Position numbers and translations under genes: made by a program
Origin: Mugil cephalus
Taxonomy: Eukaryota > Chordata > Actinopteri > Mugiliformes > Mugilidae
Length of the DNA stretch: 64,000 bases
Direction: 5' to 3'
NCBI RefSeq assembly: GCF_022458985.1
Contig: NC_061770.1
Coordinates: 39,573,099 to 39,637,098, forward strand
The notes under the pieces: model-generated
The model's database searches: none
What the model was told of the DNA's origin: nothing
The model's input: only the letters and a program-made list of their open reading frames with translations
In this document: positions 61,441 to 64,000 of the stretch, piece by piece
How the letters are laid out: each line of letters begins with the position of its first letter
Position numbering within the stretch: position 1 is the stretch's first letter

Positions 61441-61690
61441 CGATTCTCAAATCAAAATATCGATACTTGAGACAATACAGATACCTCAATATACTTACCA
61501 AGTGTAAAATAAATAAATTACTCTGATGTCTTGTTTTCTTTATGAAGCTATGATTTGAAAAACACTACTTTTTTTTTTTTTTAGGTTTACAGGCACATTA
61601 AGTATCGTTACTGGATCGGTATCGCCGATACTGGTGTGAAATTTAATCGGTATCGGATCGTAAAGGAAATTGGCGGCATCGAACATCACT
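61441..61690. mobile_element. Family B element, copy 2 (truncated)
   Basis: Shares CGATTCTCAAATCAAAATAT, TTATGAAGCTATGATTTGAA, TTTTTAGGTTTAC and the terminal GAACATCACT with the copy at 33843-34444. It lacks the fold-back duplication seen there. Confidence 0.7.
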
Positions 61691-61940
61691 GGAGATCTGC
61701 AGGGAAAGAGGACGTACATTAAAATCTGAGAAAGCATTTAATTGGATGCAAAGTTAGGACACGCCCCCAAGTGCAGGATGAGTCATCAAGGAAATTTGTA
61801 TCAATTATCAACTTTTTTTATTCACTTTGTGATCATATGAAAACTCATAACCAATTGGTTTGATTTCATGCGTCTGTAACTTTCTAATAAGTTGTTTCCT
61901 TGAAATAAATAAGAGTTGTTGTTTTTATTCTAGACAAATG

Positions 61941-62182
61941 GCCGAGCCCCTTCAGACCCTGTGTCCATTACAATGGACATGACATATTTGTGCCTCTAAA
62001 CCAACAAAAATGCCGTGTTTGAGTCCTGGCGTCCATTGTAATGAACATAAAAAACTTCTAATAAAAACATGAGTTGGCAAAAAAAAAAAATCCTTTATTT
62101 CTATGTTAGAAATAGAAGAGGAAATAAATTCAGTTGGACATTTCTTTCCTAGCAAAAAAAAGCAGGTCTGAAGGGACTAGCT
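61941..62182. mobile_element. Short MITE-like element
   Basis: CCCCTTCAGACCCTG at the left and CAGGTCTGAAGGGAC at the right are imperfect inverted repeats about 240 bp apart. Internally, TCCATTACAATGGACATGA and TCCATTGTAATGAACATAA are a repeated near-palindromic unit. No frame. Confidence 0.5.
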
Positions 62183-63135
62183 CCATTTATGTAAATAACT
62201 AAAGTGATGATGAGAAGCTGACCAAGGAGTCAAAAAAAAAAACAAAGAAAGAAAAAAGCCGTAGTGCTGGTAACTGGTTAGATCCACTCCAAGTTATTTC
62301 CTGTGGTGATGAAAAGGAAAGTCTGACTTCCTTAAAAATATTCAATCAAAAAGAATTCAGTTTTCTCATTTCCCTTTTATTCTCGTGAAAACTTCTCCCA
62401 CTTGATCCTTTTCACTGCAAAAACATGTGCATTTTACTTCATGGGCCTCTGTGCAAGTCTTCATTAATACTCACAGTGAGAGATTCATGTGGTTGAATCT
62501 GTGCACATTTAAATATTGGCTTTATTCACTGTGACTGTAGCAGAGTCCGTTTTTGGCTTTGGGGCTTTTCTGCACTGATTCATGTTTGTGTTTTTACTCT
62601 TACGCAAACCAGACACCGTTTCTGACCTTTTCCAATTAGCTGTAGTGAATCAAATTAAATCGGCTTTATTTGCTATGTGCACTGACCAGGCATAACATTA
62701 TGACCACCCTCCTGCCTCCAGAGCAGAGACTGGACACGGGCCTGGATGCTTATTAAGAGATTATTGCTACAAATAAGAAGAAAAAGCTGCTTTCTCGCTT
62801 ATTTCTCCTCCACAGAACGACTAAAACAGTTCGATTGCAACCTTTTGAACATCGTTTCAGTGAGTAAGCGGCTTTCTGAGGTTGTGAAATCTCAGCCCTA
62901 ACACCTGGATGGTTCGCTCAGCTCACACTTACACAGTTATAGAAAAGAAAAACACAGAATATTACCACTGAGTTATTTGCTGAGGTGGTACCTGATGAAT
63001 AAAATATGACAGACAGACTCCACAGGGATATTACAGCAGCCTCAACCGGGCCAGACACATTCGGTAATTTATCTAGTTATAAGAGAGTGGAGGTTCAGAG
63101 ATTTGAGATTTAAAATACATCCGATACATCCGTTC

Positions 63136-63166
<31 letters not shown>
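63136..63166. repeat. (GATA)n microsatellite
   Basis: About seven to eight GATA units. Confidence 0.95.
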
Positions 63167-63167
<1 letters not shown>

Positions 63168-63410
63168 GTGATACATTCATGGATCCTGCAGGTGGCGACA
63201 CTTCAGCACATTTTTCCAATGCACTAAACTAGATTCCTGCTAAAACAACAGCCTGAATGTATTTTTCTTTCTTTTTTTTTACAGTCTGTGGTGTCAATGG
63301 GTTCACGTATTCAGTATTTTTGCACAAGTGTTAACACGCCTGTTTTTTTTAAAGTCAGGGTGGCGTCCTCTCTCCTGGGATCCACCACGGTCAGGCCGGA
63401 CGCCCTCCTG

Positions 63411-63441
63411 CAGTCAGTCAGTCAGTCAGTCAGTCAGTCAG
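63411..63441. repeat. (CAGT)n microsatellite
   Basis: About seven to eight CAGT units. Confidence 0.95.
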
Positions 63442-64000
63442 GTTCAGCGTCCAGGTCCCGTCGGGACGAGTCCACCGCCCGATAAGTCTCCAGCCAGGTT
63501 TACAGTAACAGCGCTACAGTAACGGCCCCCAGACAAACACTGAAAACAAATGTGTTTGTGTCGCTCTGTAATGGCGCACATACCCTTGACTACACTCCCT
63601 CCATCACCAGGGACCTGATTTTCCCCTTGATTCATCGGGAAATCCTGCCAGTTGGATGCTCTCCCAGACGCTCCCGACCAGCCACTCTTACCCCTTTCGT
63701 TTCCTGAGTTCTTTTTTATTTTCTACATAACATCCTCACATTGTGCTAATGGCAGAATATTTGGTATCGCGACCCGGGTTCAGGCTTCTCCTGGCAGCCG
63801 TGTCAGTCTTTGTCGGCCTACGGGCTGTTGCTAAGTAACTTGATGCCCGCTGACAGCATCTCACAGATGTATGTGGACTTACAATTTGTTCTCACAGCTG
63901 TGGGACTGAGGGGGGGGGGCATCGTTGTCTAATTGACTACGATATAATATAATGAGATAGATTAAGGTATTAAAAATAGGGACAATAAGGAAGAAAGAAG

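Larger units (their letters stand above)
60891..64000. other. Intergenic, repeat-rich right flank
   Basis: No exon-like frame was found. Contains a truncated family B element (61441-61690), a MITE-like element (61941-62182), a Tc1-like phrase CAGGCATAACATTATGACCA (62689-62708), and GATA and CAGT tandem repeats. Confidence 0.5.

Noticed and set aside
1-64000. A novel multi-gene system or operon-like cluster
   Set aside because: The genes are independent, separately promoted, intron-containing vertebrate genes with unrelated roles.

Overview
The window is nuclear DNA from a vertebrate, most likely a teleost (ray-finned) fish. It holds split genes with GT/AG introns, protein sequences close to human orthologues, abundant CA/TG microsatellites, and short dispersed repeats of kinds common in fish genomes. 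No bacterial-style gene cluster, CRISPR array, rRNA or tRNA was seen. All calls come from reading the sequence by eye; no search was run.

Layout, left to right. (1) 1-400, +: the last two coding exons of nagk (N-acetylglucosamine kinase). (2) 2017-6062, +: a probable nine-exon gene of unknown function, with a transposon-like element in one intron. (3) 6063-9860: intergenic DNA with repeats, including two short elements bounded by TTAA. (4) 9860-19740, -: paip2b, a PABP-interacting translational repressor, with a very long 3'UTR and a 7-nt coding part in its first exon. (5) 19750-32600: a long intergenic stretch with one GC-box/CCAAT promoter-like region near 22.85 kb, microsatellites, and a candidate untranslated exon near 30.7 kb. 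(6) 32646-47374, +: hspa12b, a divergent Hsp70-family protein, with all coding exons visible and repeat-rich introns. (7) 48984-54094, -: cct7, the eta subunit of the TRiC/CCT chaperonin, complete at 543 codons and tail-to-tail with hspa12b. (8) 55065-60513, +: a 573-residue kelch-repeat protein with an N-terminal domain I do not recognise, divergent from cct7 across about 970 bp. (9) 60514-64000: its 3'UTR, then repeat-rich DNA.

The genes are independent units and do not form a pathway. From general knowledge, human NAGK, PAIP2B and CCT7 lie in 2p13 while HSPA12B lies on chromosome 20, so the window looks like a 2p13-type block into which hspa12b has moved (or from which it left in mammals). 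Two neighbours, hspa12b and cct7, are chaperone-related, but nothing in the sequence shows co-regulation.

I found no clearly undescribed biological system. The best leads are the unrecognised N-terminal domain of the kelch gene, the uncharacterised gene after nagk, a perfect 66-bp palindrome at 34266-34331, a phase-compatible alternative first exon for paip2b, and several dispersed element families with readable ends.
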